This document shows positions 10,307 to 21,122 of a stretch of 64,000 bases of DNA, in pieces; positions within the stretch are counted from its first letter, which is position 1, and the number at the start of each line of letters is the position of its first letter. The position numbers and the translations under genes were made by a program. This DNA comes from Clostridiales bacterium. Its GTDB lineage: Bacteria > Bacillota > Clostridia > Lachnospirales > Lachnospiraceae. Under the pieces are notes generated by a model. The model was given only the letters and a program-made list of their open reading frames with translations, was not told where the DNA came from and did no database searches. The stretch is from positions 62,001-126,000 of the forward strand of contig DUNO01000013.1 of NCBI GenBank assembly GCA_012839295.1. The letters run 5' to 3'.

Positions 10307-11371
10307 ATGGTGGATAAACTTGGCAGAATTCAAGAAATAGTAGAAAAACTGGGAGATGAAGAATCGAAGTGTATATTTAATGCGCGAATCCAATATGCTA
10401 TTAAGAGGGATGAAACAGAATTTTTAAATGATATATTTTCATTATATAAAGAATACAGAATTAATGAATTTGAAAGTTTCATTAGTAATTTAAAAAATGG
10501 TGATAAAAAAAATATAGTTATTTTTGGAGCGGGCTATGACGGAAAGAAGACGTGGGAAATATTAAAACGAAGTAAATATAGGGATAGAGTAATTGCATTT
10601 GCAGATAATAATATTGGTTTAATAGGTAAACAAGTTGATAGTTTAAATGTTTTGTCACCGGATGATTTACTTAATAAGGAGTATATTGTTTTAATAGCTA
10701 CTGCTAAATATGTAAATCAAATTTATGAACAGTTATTGAGATATGACATACCGAGAGAAAGTATATTTTATCCTAGAATGAGAAAAATTTATGCAGAAAA
10801 TGGATGGCAGTATTTTGATACAATTAAGCCAAAGGAAAATGAAGTATTTATAGATGCCGGATGCTATAACGGTTCAACTTCGATTCAATTTAGTAAATGG
10901 TGTCACGAAAATTATGAAATGATATATGCATTTGAACCGGATAAACTATGCAAACAAAGGTGCATTGAAAATTTTAAGAAAAATAATTTGAAAAAAGTTC
11001 AATTTATTGAAAAAGGAACTTATAGTGAAGACGGGATTATAAGTTTTTTAGGTGGAGGAATGAGTTATTCTAAATTAATAGCTGATAAACAAATAGGTAA
11101 TTGCGTAGCTGTCACAAGTATTGATAATGTTCTTAAAGGAAAAAAAGCAACATTTATTAAATTAGATGTTGAAGGAAGTGAATTGGAAACATTAAAAGGT
11201 GCCAAAGAGACTATTATTAAATATAAGCCTCGTTTGGCTATATCTGTATATCACAAGCCAGAAGATATTATTGAACTGCCGTTTTATATATTGGGGCTGG
11301 TAAATGATTATAAGCTATATTTAAGACATTATACAGCATCTGTTAATGAAACAATTTTGTATGCGGAATAG
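10307..11371 (+). CDS. FkbM-family methyltransferase with N-terminal Rossmann-like module
   Basis: KNIVIFGAGYDGKKTWEIL then EVFIDAGCYNGSTSIQFSKW...IYAFEPDKLCKQRC...FIKLDVEGSELETLKGAKETI. ATG at 10307 follows AAGGAG; the ORF track starts at 10262. Confidence 0.87.
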   Translation: MVDKLGRIQEIVEKLGDEESKCIFNARIQYAIKRDETEFLNDIFSLYKEYRINEFESFISNLKNGDKKNIVIFGAGYDGKKTWEILKRSKYRDRVIAFADNNIGLIGKQVDSLNVLSPDDLLNKEYIVLIATAKYVNQIYEQLLRYDIPRESIFYPRMRKIYAENGWQYFDTIKPKENEVFIDAGCYNGSTSIQFSKWCHENYEMIYAFEPDKLCKQRCIENFKKNNLKKVQFIEKGTYSEDGIISFLGGGMSYSKLIADKQIGNCVAVTSIDNVLKGKKATFIKLDVEGSELETLKGAKETIIKYKPRLAISVYHKPEDIIELPFYILGLVNDYKLYLRHYTASVNETILYAE

Positions 11372-11428
11372 TTCATTATCAGTAATGACTTTAAAGTTTT
11401 ATTGAAATTTTAAGTGAGGAATTGTAGA

Positions 11429-12613
11429 ATGAAAATCGCTGTTGCAGGTATAGGTTATGTCGGATTGTCAAATGCAGTCCTTTTAGCGCAGAATAATGAG
11501 GTTTATGCTGTTGATATTGATGTCAAAAGAGTTGATATGATAAATAATAAAAAATCTCCGATTGTTGATCCGGATGTTGATGACTTTATAGCCAATAGGG
11601 AATTAAATCTAATCGCAACTACAGATTCAAAAGAAGCATATACCGGGGCTGATTATGTAATCATATCGACGCCTACCAATTACGATCCGGATTTAAACTA
11701 TTTTGATACATCGTCAGTGGAGGCAGTAATTGAATCTGTCATTAAATATGAACCTGAGGCCATAATAGTAATCAAATCGACAGTTCCGGTGGGATATACA
11801 AAAAGCGTGATAGAAAAGTACAATACGAATCATATTATATTCTCACCTGAATTTTTACGGGAAGGACATGCTTTGTATGATAATCTTTATCCATCACGCA
11901 TTGTTGTCGGAGCTCCTGTAGGAGACAAAAAGATGCAGGAAAAAGCGCAGCAGTTTGCGGAACTGTTGAAGCAAGGTGCCTTAATAGAGGATGTTGATAT
12001 TCTATTAACGGATCTAACCGAAGCAGAGGCTATAAAGCTATTTGCGAATACATATCTGGCTTTACGGGTAGCGTTCTTCAATGAATTGGATACATATGCT
12101 GAGATACGAGGATTGAATACAAAACAGATCATTGAAGGGGTGGCTCTTGATCCGCGAATAGGTGCACATTATAATAATCCGTCCTTTGGCTATGGTGGAT
12201 ATTGCCTTCCTAAGGATACAAAGCAGCTGCTGGCAAACTATAAAGATGTTCCCAATAATATAATTGGAGCAATTGTGGAAGCGAATCGAACGCGAAAGGA
12301 TTTCATAGCAGAGAGTATCTTAAAAAAGAATCCTAAAACAGTAGGCATCTATCGCCTAACAATGAAAGTGAATTCCGATAACTTCAGGCAATCCTCTATA
12401 CAAGGGGTTATGAAAAGACTGAAAGCTAAAGGAGTAGAAGTTATCGTGTATGAACCTACTTTGCCTGAGGAGTTTTTTTTAAATTCAAAAGTCATTAAAT
12501 GCCTGAAAGAATTTAAAAAAAAATCTGATTTAATTGTGGCTAACCGTTATGATGAAGAAATAGCTGATGTGATTGATAAGGTATATACAAGGGACTTATA
12601 CTATAGGGATTAG
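11429..12613 (+). CDS. ugd: UDP-glucose 6-dehydrogenase
   Basis: [25 protein letters not shown]...STPTNYD...KSTVPVGYT...[23 protein letters not shown]...[15 protein letters not shown]. Confidence 0.95.
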   Translation: MKIAVAGIGYVGLSNAVLLAQNNEVYAVDIDVKRVDMINNKKSPIVDPDVDDFIANRELNLIATTDSKEAYTGADYVIISTPTNYDPDLNYFDTSSVEAVIESVIKYEPEAIIVIKSTVPVGYTKSVIEKYNTNHIIFSPEFLREGHALYDNLYPSRIVVGAPVGDKKMQEKAQQFAELLKQGALIEDVDILLTDLTEAEAIKLFANTYLALRVAFFNELDTYAEIRGLNTKQIIEGVALDPRIGAHYNNPSFGYGGYCLPKDTKQLLANYKDVPNNIIGAIVEANRTRKDFIAESILKKNPKTVGIYRLTMKVNSDNFRQSSIQGVMKRLKAKGVEVIVYEPTLPEEFFLNSKVIKCLKEFKKKSDLIVANRYDEEIADVIDKVYTRDLYYRD

Positions 12614-12672
12614 TAGATGCCTTGCCTAGAAAATAAGTGAAAAATTAATTAGATTTGGAGATACAGAGAAAA

Positions 12673-13782
12673 ATGAATGATGTTATTGCGATTTATGGTG
12701 CTCAGCTTTTAGCCGGAAGTATCTACGTTGCATTAAAAAGCCTATACAGAACAAAGGTTGAGTGTTTTATTGTCTCGGAATATTCGAGTAATCCAAGCCA
12801 GATTGATAATATTGAAGTATTGACCTTATCAGAATATCTTTTACGGAAAAAATATAATAAAATTCTGATTGCGGTACCAGAAGAACATCATTCTCAAATT
12901 GTTACCGAGCTAAAAAGGCATGGAATCTCAGACTATAGTGTTCTGACATCCCAGATGAGAAATCAAATAATGGAAGAATTTTATGCTTCCCAAGGGAAGT
13001 TTGTTACATTGAGAAAAGCATATGAATTATTCCATAAAGGTCGAGGTAGAGAAAATCAGGGACATCAATCAATACAAGAAAGAGAAAATAATGGTCAAAG
13101 TAATTTTATAACTTTATATATGGCAAGAAGCTCAAAGGATAAAGAATTAGAGAGGGAATATACTCCAGATAAATGGATTGAGCAAGTCCAGGCAGGAGCT
13201 GCTATTGACGGAGGAACTCTTGGGATATTAAGAGACGATTTCGGAATAAATATTTCGGAAAAAAATCGTGTATATTGTGAACTTACAGTATTATATTGGT
13301 TATGGAAGAATAACAAACGTCAATATATGGGATTATGCCATTATCGAAGAATATTTGATATAAATATGCAGGAATGTTTAATGATTCAGGAGTTGGAGCC
13401 GGATGTTATCTTACCATATCCCACGATTCATTTTCCTAATATTCGTTCACAGCATAAGAGATATATATCAGAATTAGAGTGGAAGATATTGCAGGAGGCT
13501 GTGTTGCATATATCCCCAGAAATGACAGAGGTCTGGGAGGAGATTTTAGATAGTCAATATTTTTATAATTACAATATGGTAATTGCAAGATATGAAGTGA
13601 TGAATAACTATTGTTTATGGCTTTTTAAAATATTGGAATATGTTGAGAAATTATGTAAGAGAAATGGAATACCAACCAGCAATCGTTTTGCTGGATATAT
13701 GGGTGAAATACTAACAACCGTATATTTTTTATATAAGAGAAATTTAAATATCCTGCATATAGGGGTAAATATATTGCTGTAA
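12673..13782 (+). CDS. DUF4422-like polysaccharide biosynthesis protein with N-terminal Rossmann-like module
   Basis: N-term NDVIAIYGAQLLAGSIYVALKSL; C-term ITLYMARSSKDKEL...IQAGAAIDGG...YCELTVLYWLWKNNKRQYMGLCHYRRIFDI typical of DUF4422. Confidence 0.8.
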   Translation: MNDVIAIYGAQLLAGSIYVALKSLYRTKVECFIVSEYSSNPSQIDNIEVLTLSEYLLRKKYNKILIAVPEEHHSQIVTELKRHGISDYSVLTSQMRNQIMEEFYASQGKFVTLRKAYELFHKGRGRENQGHQSIQERENNGQSNFITLYMARSSKDKELEREYTPDKWIEQVQAGAAIDGGTLGILRDDFGINISEKNRVYCELTVLYWLWKNNKRQYMGLCHYRRIFDINMQECLMIQELEPDVILPYPTIHFPNIRSQHKRYISELEWKILQEAVLHISPEMTEVWEEILDSQYFYNYNMVIARYEVMNNYCLWLFKILEYVEKLCKRNGIPTSNRFAGYMGEILTTVYFLYKRNLNILHIGVNILL

Positions 13783-13810
13783 TAGGCTGTTTATATTAAG
13801 GGGAGAATAA

Positions 13811-14938
13811 ATGAATCGAATAACTCTATGCATGATCGTTAAAAATGAAGAAACTACCCTGGAGTCTTGCCTTTCTGGCATAGCTCCTTTTGTCGATGAA
13901 ATTATCATTATCGACACCGGATCTATAGACAGAACAAAAGAAATCGCCCTCAATTTCACCGACAAAGTATATGACTATGCTTGGGCAAATGATTTCGCGG
14001 CGGCTCGCAACTATTCTATTAGCAAAGCAACGAATGAATACATCTTAGTGTTGGACAGTGATGAGGTAGTCGAGCAGATTAACATAGGCAGCATCAAATT
14101 ATCACTCGAACAACATCCGAAAAAAATAGGGCGCCTTTTGCGCATCAATGAATTCACAAGGGAGGGAATTTCCCATAAATATATCGAAAGGGTAAACCGT
14201 CTATTCTCTAAAAAGCATTATCACTACGAAGGGATTATACACGAGCAGCTTGTCCCTGCCATAGCGACAAAACCTAACGCCACAGAGTATAACACTACAG
14301 AACCAAAATCCGCAAATACCCCACAACACAGTGAAACTGTCCTTAACGAAGATAATACCTATCACATCCCCTTAACCGTCCGCCACTCTGGCTACGAAGG
14401 TGACCTTGCCCAAAGAAAGAAAAAAACCGAACGAAACATCAGTTTACTAAAAAACGCCCTGCAACAGCATCCAAACGACCCTTATCTACTTTACCAACTG
14501 GGCAAAAGCTATTATATGGAAGAGGATTATGCCAATGCCCGTGAGTTTTTCGGACAAGCACTCTACGCAGACTTAGATCCAAGGCTGGAATACGTCCAGG
14601 ACATGGTAGAAAGCTATGGATATTCCCTAATCAATACAGAACAGTATGAAACAGCGCTCCAGCTGCTAAACATTTATGATGAATTCTCCCATTCAGCAGA
14701 TTTTATCTTCTTGATAGCCCTAATACTGATGAACAATGGACGCTTTCAGGAAGCTATACAGGAATTCCAAAAAGCAGCCAAGAAACCGGAATGCAAAATG
14801 GAAGGTGTCAACAGCTATCTGGCGTTCTATAATATTGGAGTAATCTATGAATGCCTCGGAGATCTGGAAAATGCAAAGAAAAGTTATAAGAATTGTAAAA
14901 ATTACGAGGCAGCAGCTATGAGGTTAAGTAAGATATAG
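13811..14938 (+). CDS. GT2 glycosyltransferase with C-terminal TPR repeats
   Basis: ITLCMIVKNEETTLESCLSGIAPFVDEIIIIDTGSIDRTKEIA; C-term TPR-like helices (LYQLGKSYYMEEDYANAREFFGQAL). Confidence 0.9.
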   Translation: MNRITLCMIVKNEETTLESCLSGIAPFVDEIIIIDTGSIDRTKEIALNFTDKVYDYAWANDFAAARNYSISKATNEYILVLDSDEVVEQINIGSIKLSLEQHPKKIGRLLRINEFTREGISHKYIERVNRLFSKKHYHYEGIIHEQLVPAIATKPNATEYNTTEPKSANTPQHSETVLNEDNTYHIPLTVRHSGYEGDLAQRKKKTERNISLLKNALQQHPNDPYLLYQLGKSYYMEEDYANAREFFGQALYADLDPRLEYVQDMVESYGYSLINTEQYETALQLLNIYDEFSHSADFIFLIALILMNNGRFQEAIQEFQKAAKKPECKMEGVNSYLAFYNIGVIYECLGDLENAKKSYKNCKNYEAAAMRLSKI

Positions 14939-15185
14939 GTAGATAACATAAGAAATGATACAGAAAAGAAATGGATGAAAGGCACAAAGGGGAAGCTGAT
15001 ATTGAAAATATGATCAAAAACTATTAGGAGATACATAGCAAATATTTACCATAAATCTAAGGTATCTTCAAAATTCTGCCGATAGATAATAAAAGGGCAA
15101 ATTCCGCCCGTAAATAAACCGTACCTAAATAGACCGTACCTAAATAGACAACCGTAACGTACAAGAAGGAGTGGAGGAATTACAG

Positions 15186-17240
15186 ATGAAAAAAACATGG
15201 ATGTGGATCATTAGATTCTTTGCCATAATTGGTATTATAGTTACCGGCAGCATTATCCTGCCCCAGCAGACTGCATATGCAGCCAGTGTCCCAGGGCCTG
15301 TCAGTGTAGTATCTGTCGAGTACTATGAGGAGCAAATTGTTGTCTTGAATAACAACAATAAAAAGATCTGCTTCGCTACGGAGACAGACGCAGCAAGGGA
15401 TAATTGGGAAGTGATTGATGCTGACAGTGGCTTTTTCACTACAATTGACATGTCCTGGCTATCGCCTTCTACTGAAAATGTTATAGTTGTGAAAGGCTAT
15501 GAGGATGCAACTGATGCAAAAGCCAGGGTAACCTTTGATGCAAGACCAACTAAGTTTAGCGTCTCCATCAACTATTCGAATTTGGATACCCTGCTGGCTG
15601 CAGACCCTGAGCAGAACATCGCTCCGCTTGTTAATATCATGACCTCAGCTGGTACGGGTAATAACCCGATTGAATTTTCAGACCTGGAATGGAGAAAGGG
15701 AGCTACCGGTCAATGGAAGAAGGCGGATGACCTCACGGTTAATCTGATTGAGAAATATCAGGTAAAAGGTGCCGATCTATACTTCCGTATCCGTGCGGTG
15801 GATGATGTAGTTGATGTTATATATGGTGGCAATAAGGTTGATTTTGATGACAGAAGAATAGATGGTGAGGGTGGGATTGTGTCTTACTTTAAAGAGAATT
15901 CCATAACAGATCTAATTGGCGTTCTTGGAACAAATTATCCCAATGGCACAAAAGGCAGACGTTTCAGCAATGAAGCCAAAGTAAAGGTAGCAAAGAAACC
16001 TCCGGCAACGGGCTATGGAATTGATGGCAGCAGGTTTACTGCAGATATAAAATACGGAAAAGAATACCGCGTAACTCTTGGAACCGGTGAGTCCTCCAAG
16101 TGGGTTCAGGTGATTGACAGGGCAGTAAAGAACATTTCACTTTCCGATATTGTAAAGAGCACCGGAGTTTCAGCTATACCTGATGGCATGATAAGTAGAT
16201 TTCCAGCAATGAAAATTGAAGTAAGAAATTATGCCACCTCAAAGTCTGCTGCCTCCAAGATAACAGAGACCAGCATAAATTTGCAAAGGACAATCGATGA
16301 TGATGATATAAAGGTGTCCTACCTGGGCACCAAGAACCTGGTGCTTGAGATTCCGACTGCAAGCCCGACACTTCCTTATGAATATACAATAACGAAACAA
16401 AAACTGGCTGTGGGTGAGAAAGTAGACCTGGCTAAGGCCGTCTGGAGTCCGGTTACGAAGGGTACTGCAATTAAAATTCCTTCCACTAAGGCAGTTGATG
16501 GTGGAACCTTAGTTGTCAGACAGAAAGAAATAAAAGCGAAAAAAGCTACAGCCTCATCTGCTGCGGTAAGCTATGAACTGGCCTCTACCTATGTTACGAA
16601 AGACATTAAGTATCCTTCTGTCCCGGAGATTGTGGATGCTACTTATACCTTCATTAAGGGGTATACATCGTCGGATATTTCTTTCACGGTTACGCTAAAT
16701 GCGTTAGACAAGGAGCCTTTCGAGAAGGAAGTGAAGTCAATTAAGCTTGGAAACAGGGAAATCCTTTTTGGACAGGTTTATACGGATGCGGCTATAGATA
16801 CAATTGACGTTACCTTAAAGGCAACGGATCTATCCACCCTGGCAAACTGTGTTGCCAAACCGCTTACGATCACCTATAAGAATGGAACCGTTGATAAGAC
16901 CTCCATTAAGCTGACGATCCAGACCCCGTCTCCAGCGTCCTCCCTGGTAGTAACTCATAAGGTGGGAACGAATAAGGGTACTAAGTTTGAGATCGTTACC
17001 CCGAAGGCTGCCGGAAACGAATGGAAGTATGTGATTACGGACGCCCAGATCACTGGCGTAACGAATCAGGATATGATAGCAGATAAGGCAGTGGGAGCAA
17101 CAGTGGTGCCGGTACCAGATGCTATCGTTGATGATATAGAAATCACCACCGGCAAATACCTGACAGTTTTTGAAGTGACCTCCTTCGGTAATATCATGAA
17201 GTACAAGTCAGTTCAAATCGAGGCTAAATATATTAAATAA
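15186..17240 (+). CDS. Secreted hypothetical protein
   Basis: N-terminal signal peptide MKKTWMWIIRFFAIIGIIVTGSIILPQQTAYAAS; beta-rich body. ATG at 15186 follows GGAGTGGAGG. Confidence 0.8.
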   Translation: MKKTWMWIIRFFAIIGIIVTGSIILPQQTAYAASVPGPVSVVSVEYYEEQIVVLNNNNKKICFATETDAARDNWEVIDADSGFFTTIDMSWLSPSTENVIVVKGYEDATDAKARVTFDARPTKFSVSINYSNLDTLLAADPEQNIAPLVNIMTSAGTGNNPIEFSDLEWRKGATGQWKKADDLTVNLIEKYQVKGADLYFRIRAVDDVVDVIYGGNKVDFDDRRIDGEGGIVSYFKENSITDLIGVLGTNYPNGTKGRRFSNEAKVKVAKKPPATGYGIDGSRFTADIKYGKEYRVTLGTGESSKWVQVIDRAVKNISLSDIVKSTGVSAIPDGMISRFPAMKIEVRNYATSKSAASKITETSINLQRTIDDDDIKVSYLGTKNLVLEIPTASPTLPYEYTITKQKLAVGEKVDLAKAVWSPVTKGTAIKIPSTKAVDGGTLVVRQKEIKAKKATASSAAVSYELASTYVTKDIKYPSVPEIVDATYTFIKGYTSSDISFTVTLNALDKEPFEKEVKSIKLGNREILFGQVYTDAAIDTIDVTLKATDLSTLANCVAKPLTITYKNGTVDKTSIKLTIQTPSPASSLVVTHKVGTNKGTKFEIVTPKAAGNEWKYVITDAQITGVTNQDMIADKAVGATVVPVPDAIVDDIEITTGKYLTVFEVTSFGNIMKYKSVQIEAKYIK

Positions 17241-17363
17241 GTAAATCACAATAGACAGGCTGTTCCTTGCTTTATCCATGTATCAATACCCTTATGGCAG
17301 GTTATATTACAGAGGTAAAGAAAAGGAACAGCCTTAGCATATACCATAAAATGGAGCTTTCCT

Positions 17364-18392
17364 ATGATAACAATCAGTGTTTGCATGATAGTAAAAAATG
17401 AAGAAGCGGTCCTGGCAAGGTGTCTGGATTCCATAAAAGGGATTGCGGATGAAATCATTATTGTGGATACGGGATCTACGGACAATACGAAGAATATTGC
17501 AGCAAAATATACGGATAAAATCCATGATTTTACATGGATCCACGATTTTTCCGCCGCAAGAAATTTTGCCTTTGAAAGGGCAACCATGGATTATATCTAT
17601 TCGGCTGACGCAGATGAGGTACTGGATGAGGAGAACCAGGAGCGCTTCCGGCTTTTGAAGCAAAGCCTGCTTCCTGAGATTGAAATTGTCCAGATGAAAT
17701 ATGCGAACCAGCTGCAGTTTAATACAACCTATAATTTTGATGTGGAATACCGCCCGAAGCTGTATAAAAGGCTCAGAACCTTCCGGTTTGTGGAGCCGAT
17801 ACATGAGAATGTGCTCCTGTCGCCAGTGGTCTATGACAGTGACATCGTAATTCTGCATATGCCCCTTTCAAATCATGCCGGAAGGGACTTTAATGCCTTC
17901 AGGAGGGTGATACAGCAGGAGGGCAAGCTATCCGAAAGGTTGTACGAAATGTATGCCAGGGAATTATATATTTCAGGCGGGAACCAGGATTTTGTCGATG
18001 CCTTTCCCTATTTCCTCAATTGTTCGGAAACAGGGGAGCTTAGTGAAGGGCAGCGTAAGATCAGCGAATGCATCCTGACGAAGTATTATTTGATTAATCG
18101 GGATGTAACCGGACTGATGAAATACAGCCTCAGGAACATAGCGGATGGGAAGGGCTCTGCCGAGGTATGCTACAATCTGGGAGAATATTTCTTTGGGATT
18201 GAGGATTATAAGGAGGCGACGATCTGGTATTATAACGCAGCCTATGAAACCGGCTGTGAGTTGAATATTCATTATGCCGGTGATTATCCGTTAAAAAGGC
18301 TGGCGGAGTGCTACCATCACCTTGGAAATGTGCAGCAGGAGGCAGCTTTTCAGGAATTGGGGGACAATTGGAGCATAGAATATAAGGAGTAA
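17364..18392 (+). CDS. GT2 glycosyltransferase with C-terminal helical repeats
   Basis: ITISVCMIVKNEEAVLARCLDSIKGIADEIIIVDTGSTDNTKNIAAKYTDKIHDFTWIHDFSAARNF. Confidence 0.9.
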   Translation: MITISVCMIVKNEEAVLARCLDSIKGIADEIIIVDTGSTDNTKNIAAKYTDKIHDFTWIHDFSAARNFAFERATMDYIYSADADEVLDEENQERFRLLKQSLLPEIEIVQMKYANQLQFNTTYNFDVEYRPKLYKRLRTFRFVEPIHENVLLSPVVYDSDIVILHMPLSNHAGRDFNAFRRVIQQEGKLSERLYEMYARELYISGGNQDFVDAFPYFLNCSETGELSEGQRKISECILTKYYLINRDVTGLMKYSLRNIADGKGSAEVCYNLGEYFFGIEDYKEATIWYYNAAYETGCELNIHYAGDYPLKRLAECYHHLGNVQQEAAFQELGDNWSIEYKE

Positions 18393-18480
18393 AGGTGCTA
18401 ATCGGGGTACAGGAATTAATCATAGGCAAAAAAGAGATACTATTTAAATTATTTAGGTTATTCCCAGGAGGTAGAAGATT

Positions 18481-18945
18481 ATGGTTTATATTCTAATTGT
18501 GATAGCTTTTGTTTTGGCAGAGCATAAAATGAAGGATTATATTGAAAAGAACAGGAAGCTGGGTGAACGCCAGGAGATCCTAAATGGCAGGATCATTATC
18601 CGCAAGCAGTATAACAAAGGGGCAATGCTTAATTTCATGGATGATAAGAAGGAAATCGTGAAGACGGTGTCCGGTGCCTGCCTTGGCCTCTTAGCCCTTC
18701 TTTTTGCCGTTACCCTCCCGAAGAAAGGAAACCGTGTATATAAATTAGGCTTATCTCTAATGCTTGGCGGAGCCATCAGCAATGTATTTGATCGATATAA
18801 TAGGGGATATGTGATAGATTATTTCACGATTAATTATAAGAAATTAAAAAGTGTTATCTTTAATATGGCGGATATGGCCATCTTCTTTGGTTCTCTGTTT
18901 GTCATGCTATCCGCTGTACTCCACCCGCGGCGGCATGAGGATTGA
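18481..18945 (+). CDS. lspA: Signal peptidase II-like (LspA family) membrane protein
   Basis: GGAISNVFDRYNRGYVIDYF...FNMADMAIFFGSL matches the LspA GN..DR...G.V.DF...FN.AD catalytic-Asp motifs; hydrophobic. Confidence 0.75.
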   Translation: MVYILIVIAFVLAEHKMKDYIEKNRKLGERQEILNGRIIIRKQYNKGAMLNFMDDKKEIVKTVSGACLGLLALLFAVTLPKKGNRVYKLGLSLMLGGAISNVFDRYNRGYVIDYFTINYKKLKSVIFNMADMAIFFGSLFVMLSAVLHPRRHED

Positions 18946-19042
18946 TATGAATAAACCTGTCATGGAAGGCTTGGAAGACTTTTTTTAAAGAAGTTATTAA
19001 ATCAGAAATAAAGCATGGATAAGGTATGAATAAAGCATAAAT

Positions 19043-19080
19043 AAAGCCCGGCATGTTGTTTCTCTTAATACATGCCGGGT
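19043..19080 (-). terminator. Intrinsic terminator, pyrG side
   Basis: AGCCCGGCATG / CATGCCGGG stem followed on the minus strand by TTTATTTAT. Confidence 0.65.
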
Positions 19081-19128
19081 TCTGTGCATAATTAGTCTTT
19101 ATAATCTGTGCATAATTAATCTTTATAA
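19081..19128. repeat. Tandem 24-bp repeat, two copies
   Basis: tctgtgcataattagtctttataa followed by tctgtgcataattaatctttataa (one mismatch). Confidence 0.9.
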
Positions 19129-19265
19129 TTAGAAGGCTTAACGCCTCATAAAAGCTCATAAGATTTCATAACTCTATAAATCCTATAACCCTATGAATCT
19201 ATAACCCTATAACCCCATAAAGATTCATAAACTCTATAGAACCCTATAGAACTTGTCCCTACTTA

Positions 19266-20879
19266 CTACCTCCTGCAATATTCAAGGGAAGCAGCAATAA
19301 AGCCCTTGAACAGCGGATGTGGCTTATTCGGCCTGGACTTGAACTCTGGGTGGGCCTGGGTCGCCAGGAAGAAGGGATGAATATCCTTCTGTAGCTCAAT
19401 CATCTCAACGATTCTGCCATCCGGGGACAGACCGGAGAGCTTCATATTATGCTTTAAGAAATCATTCCGGTAATAATTATTCACCTCATAACGATGGCGG
19501 TGTCTCTCATGGATGATATCCTCCCCGTAAAGCTGGTGGGCAATGCTGTCTTTCTCCAAATGACAAGGGTATGAGCCAAGTCTTAAGGTGCCGCCGATAT
19601 CCTCAACCCCGTCCTGTTCAGGCATAAGGTGGATGATCGGATGGGCTGTGGAAGGATCCAGCTCTATGCTGTGTGCATCCTTGAAGCCAATGACATCACG
19701 TGCAAATTCAACCAAGGCTAGCTGCATGCCAAGACATAATCCGAGGAATGGGAGTTTATTCTCACGGGCGTGGCGGATGGCATGAATCTTACCCTCAATG
19801 CCGCGGTCACCAAAGCCGCCAGGTACAATGATGCCACATACGCCCTCTAAAAGTTCTGCCACATTTTCCTTTGTGACGGTTTCGGAGGGGATCCAGCGGA
19901 TATTAATGGAAGCATGGTTTGCAACGGCGCCGTGCTTTAAGGATTCAACCACGCTGATATAGGCGTCGTGAAGCTGGGTGTATTTACCCACAAGTGCAAC
20001 CTCGACGGTATGGGTGGGATTTTTTAAATCCTGGACCATGCTTTCCCAGTCACTGAGATCCGGCTCAGGACATGGGAGATCCAGACATTTTAAGGTTACA
20101 TCTGCAATATGCTCCTGCTCCAGAGCTAAAGGAGCCTCGTAGAGAGATTCAACGTCCATATTCTGTAATACATTTGAACTGGGAACATTACAGAAGAGGG
20201 CAATTTTTTCCTTAATGCCCTGCTCCAGAGGAAGCTCCGTACGGCATACAATAATGTCAGGACGGATACCCATGCCCTGAAGCTCTTTTACGCTTGCCTG
20301 GGTCGGCTTTGTCTTCATTTCCCCTGAGGCCTTAAGGTAAGGGATCAGGGTTACATGAATTAATGCAACATGGTGGTCGCCGATATCCTGGCGGAATTGG
20401 CGGATCGCCTCCAGGAAGGGCTGGCTTTCGATGTCGCCGACGGTGCCGCCGACCTCAATGATGGCAATATGTGTATCGGTGCTTTGGTCATTTCTATAAA
20501 AACGGCTTTTGATTTCATTGGTGATGTGGGGGATTACTTGTACGGTACCTCCACCGAAATCACCGCGTCTTTCCTTGGAAAGCACGGACCAATAAATTTT
20601 TCCTGTTGTAACATTGGACATTTTGTCAAGACTCTCGTCAATGAATCTCTCATAATGTCCCAGATCAAGATCAGTCTCTGCACCATCATCGGTAACGAAC
20701 ACCTCACCGTGCTGGATTGGGTTCATTGTACCTGGGTCAATATTGATATAGGGATCGAACTTCTGCATTGTTACATGGTATCCACGGGCCTTAAGCAGAC
20801 GCCCAAGGGAAGCTGCTGTGATTCCCTTTCCTAAACCTGATACAACACCGCCGGTTACAAATACATATTTTACGGGCAT
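19266..20879 (-). CDS. pyrG: CTP synthase
   Basis: [33 protein letters not shown]...[19 protein letters not shown]. Confidence 0.98.
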   Translation of the reverse strand: MPVKYVFVTGGVVSGLGKGITAASLGRLLKARGYHVTMQKFDPYINIDPGTMNPIQHGEVFVTDDGAETDLDLGHYERFIDESLDKMSNVTTGKIYWSVLSKERRGDFGGGTVQVIPHITNEIKSRFYRNDQSTDTHIAIIEVGGTVGDIESQPFLEAIRQFRQDIGDHHVALIHVTLIPYLKASGEMKTKPTQASVKELQGMGIRPDIIVCRTELPLEQGIKEKIALFCNVPSSNVLQNMDVESLYEAPLALEQEHIADVTLKCLDLPCPEPDLSDWESMVQDLKNPTHTVEVALVGKYTQLHDAYISVVESLKHGAVANHASINIRWIPSETVTKENVAELLEGVCGIIVPGGFGDRGIEGKIHAIRHARENKLPFLGLCLGMQLALVEFARDVIGFKDAHSIELDPSTAHPIIHLMPEQDGVEDIGGTLRLGSYPCHLEKDSIAHQLYGEDIIHERHRHRYEVNNYYRNDFLKHNMKLSGLSPDGRIVEMIELQKDIHPFFLATQAHPEFKSRPNKPHPLFKGFIAASLEYCRR

Positions 20880-21000
20880 TTTGTTTCCTCCTTTTGTTTA
20901 TGACATTTTAATCATGTATAGTCATTTCATTAGATAACAAGATTCCTGTTAGGGCATCTTAGGACATCGCCTCACCACTGCTTTTCCTCATTTTGGCAAC

Positions 21001-21032
21001 AAAAAAAGCCGTCAAACCTTTGTAGAAGGTTT
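21001..21032 (-). terminator. Leader terminator upstream of pyrG (candidate attenuator)
   Basis: Minus strand AAACCTT-ctaca-AAGGTTT-gacggc-TTTTTTT between the predicted promoter and the pyrG start. Confidence 0.65.
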
Positions 21033-21122
21033 AAGGCAAATGGTTAGGTTAGCCGATCGATCCTTATGGGACCTTAAACCGTATCCGACTCCCTTGCTGG
21101 TATACAGCACAATTTTTGCTCT

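Noticed and set aside
15119-15148. Two tandem copies of ccgtacctaaataga upstream of the secreted protein gene
   Set aside because: Real, but only two 15-bp copies; too short to claim function without comparative data.
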